Shown: positions 5,096 to 5,935 of the stretch, piece by piece
Layout of the letters: every line of letters begins with the position of its first letter
Numbering within the stretch: position 1 is the stretch's first letter
Origin: Muribaculaceae bacterium
Lineage (GTDB): Bacteria; Bacteroidota; Bacteroidia; Bacteroidales; Muribaculaceae
Length of the DNA: 5,935 nt
Direction of reading: 5' to 3'
Assembly (NCBI GenBank): GCA_017962285.1
Contig: JAGCVR010000128.1
Location: 1 to 5,935, forward strand
Notes under the pieces: model-generated
Seen by the model: only the letters and a program-made list of their open reading frames with translations
Told to the model about the DNA's origin: nothing
Database searches by the model: none
Translations under genes and position numbers: made by a program

Positions 5096-5935
5096 ATGAA
5101 GAAAAAGTTTAAGATAGCGGCTATGATGTGGCTGTGTGTGTCTATGACACTCACCGCCCAGACCGACACCCTGCAGACAGCATTGCCCGAGGTGGTTGTT
5201 ACCGGCACCGGAACGGAACATCTGCTCAAGAACGCGCCGGTTCAGACCGAGGTCATTACAAGCAGTATGCTTCGCAATTATGCCGGAAAGAGCATAGAGG
5301 ACATCCTTGGCGGTCTCACTTCGTCGTTTGCCTTCAGTCAGGACGATATGGGTTCGCAGATGCAGCTTGGCGGACTGGGCAATTCCTACATTCTCATCCT
5401 TATCGACGGCAAGCGCATACATGGCGATGTGGGCGGTCAGAACGAACTTTCGCTCATCGACCCGCAGAACATCGAAAAGATAGAGATCGTGAAAGGGGCA
5501 TCGAGCGCACTCTATGGCTCCGATGCGATAGCCGGAGTAATCAACATCATCACTAAAAAGCACCACGATGAGGGTCTGCTTGTGGAAAACACTACCCGTG
5601 TGGGCAGTTATGGTGACGTGCGCCAGCACAACGGGCTGGCACTCAACTACGGCAAGTTCAGTTCCTACACCAATTTCCAGCTGCAACATAGCGACGGATG
5701 GCAGAATACCTCGGTTGAACACACCTTGCCAACCGAAGATCCCATCACCGATTCCCGGAACAAGACCGTGAACCGGCATACAAACTGGCAGGTGTCGGAA
5801 CGTATCACTTTCCAACCGGCAAAAGGGTGGGAACTCTATGCCGACGGCAGCATCTACTGGAAACGCATCTACCGGCCCAGCGGGCATCATCCTGGCGTAG
5901 ACACCAAGACTTACGACCTGCAATACAACAATGCC
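5096..5935 (+). CDS. btuB: TonB-dependent receptor, BtuB-like cobalamin transporter (3' end outside the window)
   Basis: N-terminal 280 residues of an outer-membrane TonB-dependent receptor; the frame is open to the last base, whereas full receptors of this class are about 600-700 residues. Residues 1-21 are a signal peptide (MKKKFKIAAMMWLCVSMTLTA, cut near TAQ/TDT). EVVVTG (32-37) is a TonB-box-like sequence. The plug domain (about 45-155) shows NAPVQTEVIT, SIEDILGGL, the QLGGLGNSYILILIDGKRI block and the hallmark IEKIEIVKGASSALYGSDAIAGVINIITKK. Barrel strands begin after about 160 (VENTTRVGSYGDVRQHNGLALNYG). There is no N-terminal carboxypeptidase-like domain of the SusC kind, so this is the short vitamin/siderophore type. 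The cobalamin riboswitch directly upstream makes corrinoid uptake the best reading. The ATG at 5096 gives a complete signal peptide; there is no Shine-Dalgarno sequence. Confidence 0.92.
   Translation, partial: MKKKFKIAAMMWLCVSMTLTAQTDTLQTALPEVVVTGTGTEHLLKNAPVQTEVITSSMLRNYAGKSIEDILGGLTSSFAFSQDDMGSQMQLGGLGNSYILILIDGKRIHGDVGGQNELSLIDPQNIEKIEIVKGASSALYGSDAIAGVINIITKKHHDEGLLVENTTRVGSYGDVRQHNGLALNYGKFSSYTNFQLQHSDGWQNTSVEHTLPTEDPITDSRNKTVNRHTNWQVSERITFQPAKGWELYADGSIYWKRIYRPSGHHPGVDTKTYDLQYNNA

Noticed and set aside
5093..5923. Open frame of 276 codons on the minus strand opposite the receptor gene
   Set aside because: It is antisense to a well-supported TonB-dependent receptor and shows no signal peptide or domain pattern; judged a shadow.

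Overview
The window comes from a Bacteroidales-type genome (Bacteroides/Prevotella/Muribaculaceae-like; the genus cannot be fixed by eye). Three signs support this. The three promoters I can recognise have the Bacteroidetes form, a TTG element, 20 bp, then TAnnTTTG. No convincing Shine-Dalgarno sequence precedes any start. The gene content includes a DUF4421-type protein, secreted PepSY-like (DUF2874-type) proteins and a TonB-dependent receptor behind a cobalamin riboswitch. All genes are on the + strand.

Layout. (1) 3-644 is the C-terminal part of an outer-membrane phospholipase A (pldA), with His, Ser and Asn of the catalytic triad at the same spacing as in E. coli. (2) 657-1877, only 12 bp later, is a DUF4421-like probable outer-membrane protein. 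(3) 1920-2345 and 2518-2943 are two 141-residue secreted PepSY-like proteins, 88% identical, in direct tandem at a 598 bp period. Each is followed by a closely similar cassette of intrinsic terminator, inverted repeat and promoter. (4) 3098-4786 is a Na+/phosphate cotransporter-family protein with a C-terminal PhoU-like region. (5) 4787-5095 is non-coding: a perfect 16-bp palindrome, a promoter and a cobalamin riboswitch. (6) 5096 to the window end is the N-terminal part of a BtuB-like TonB-dependent receptor.

How the parts work together. pldA, the DUF4421-like gene and PepSY copy 1 look like one transcription unit ending at the terminator at 2373-2414. PepSY copy 2 and the transporter each have their own promoter, and these promoters are near-identical duplicates sharing one perfect inverted repeat over the -33 element. 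The same factor may therefore control a PepSY-like protein and the transporter. The receptor is separately controlled by cobalamin through the riboswitch leader.

The most unusual element is the duplicated gene + terminator + operator/promoter cassette. It gave copy 1 and copy 2 different transcriptional control and left copy 2 and the transporter with matching control regions. I saw no CRISPR array, tRNA, rRNA, insertion sequence or phage gene.
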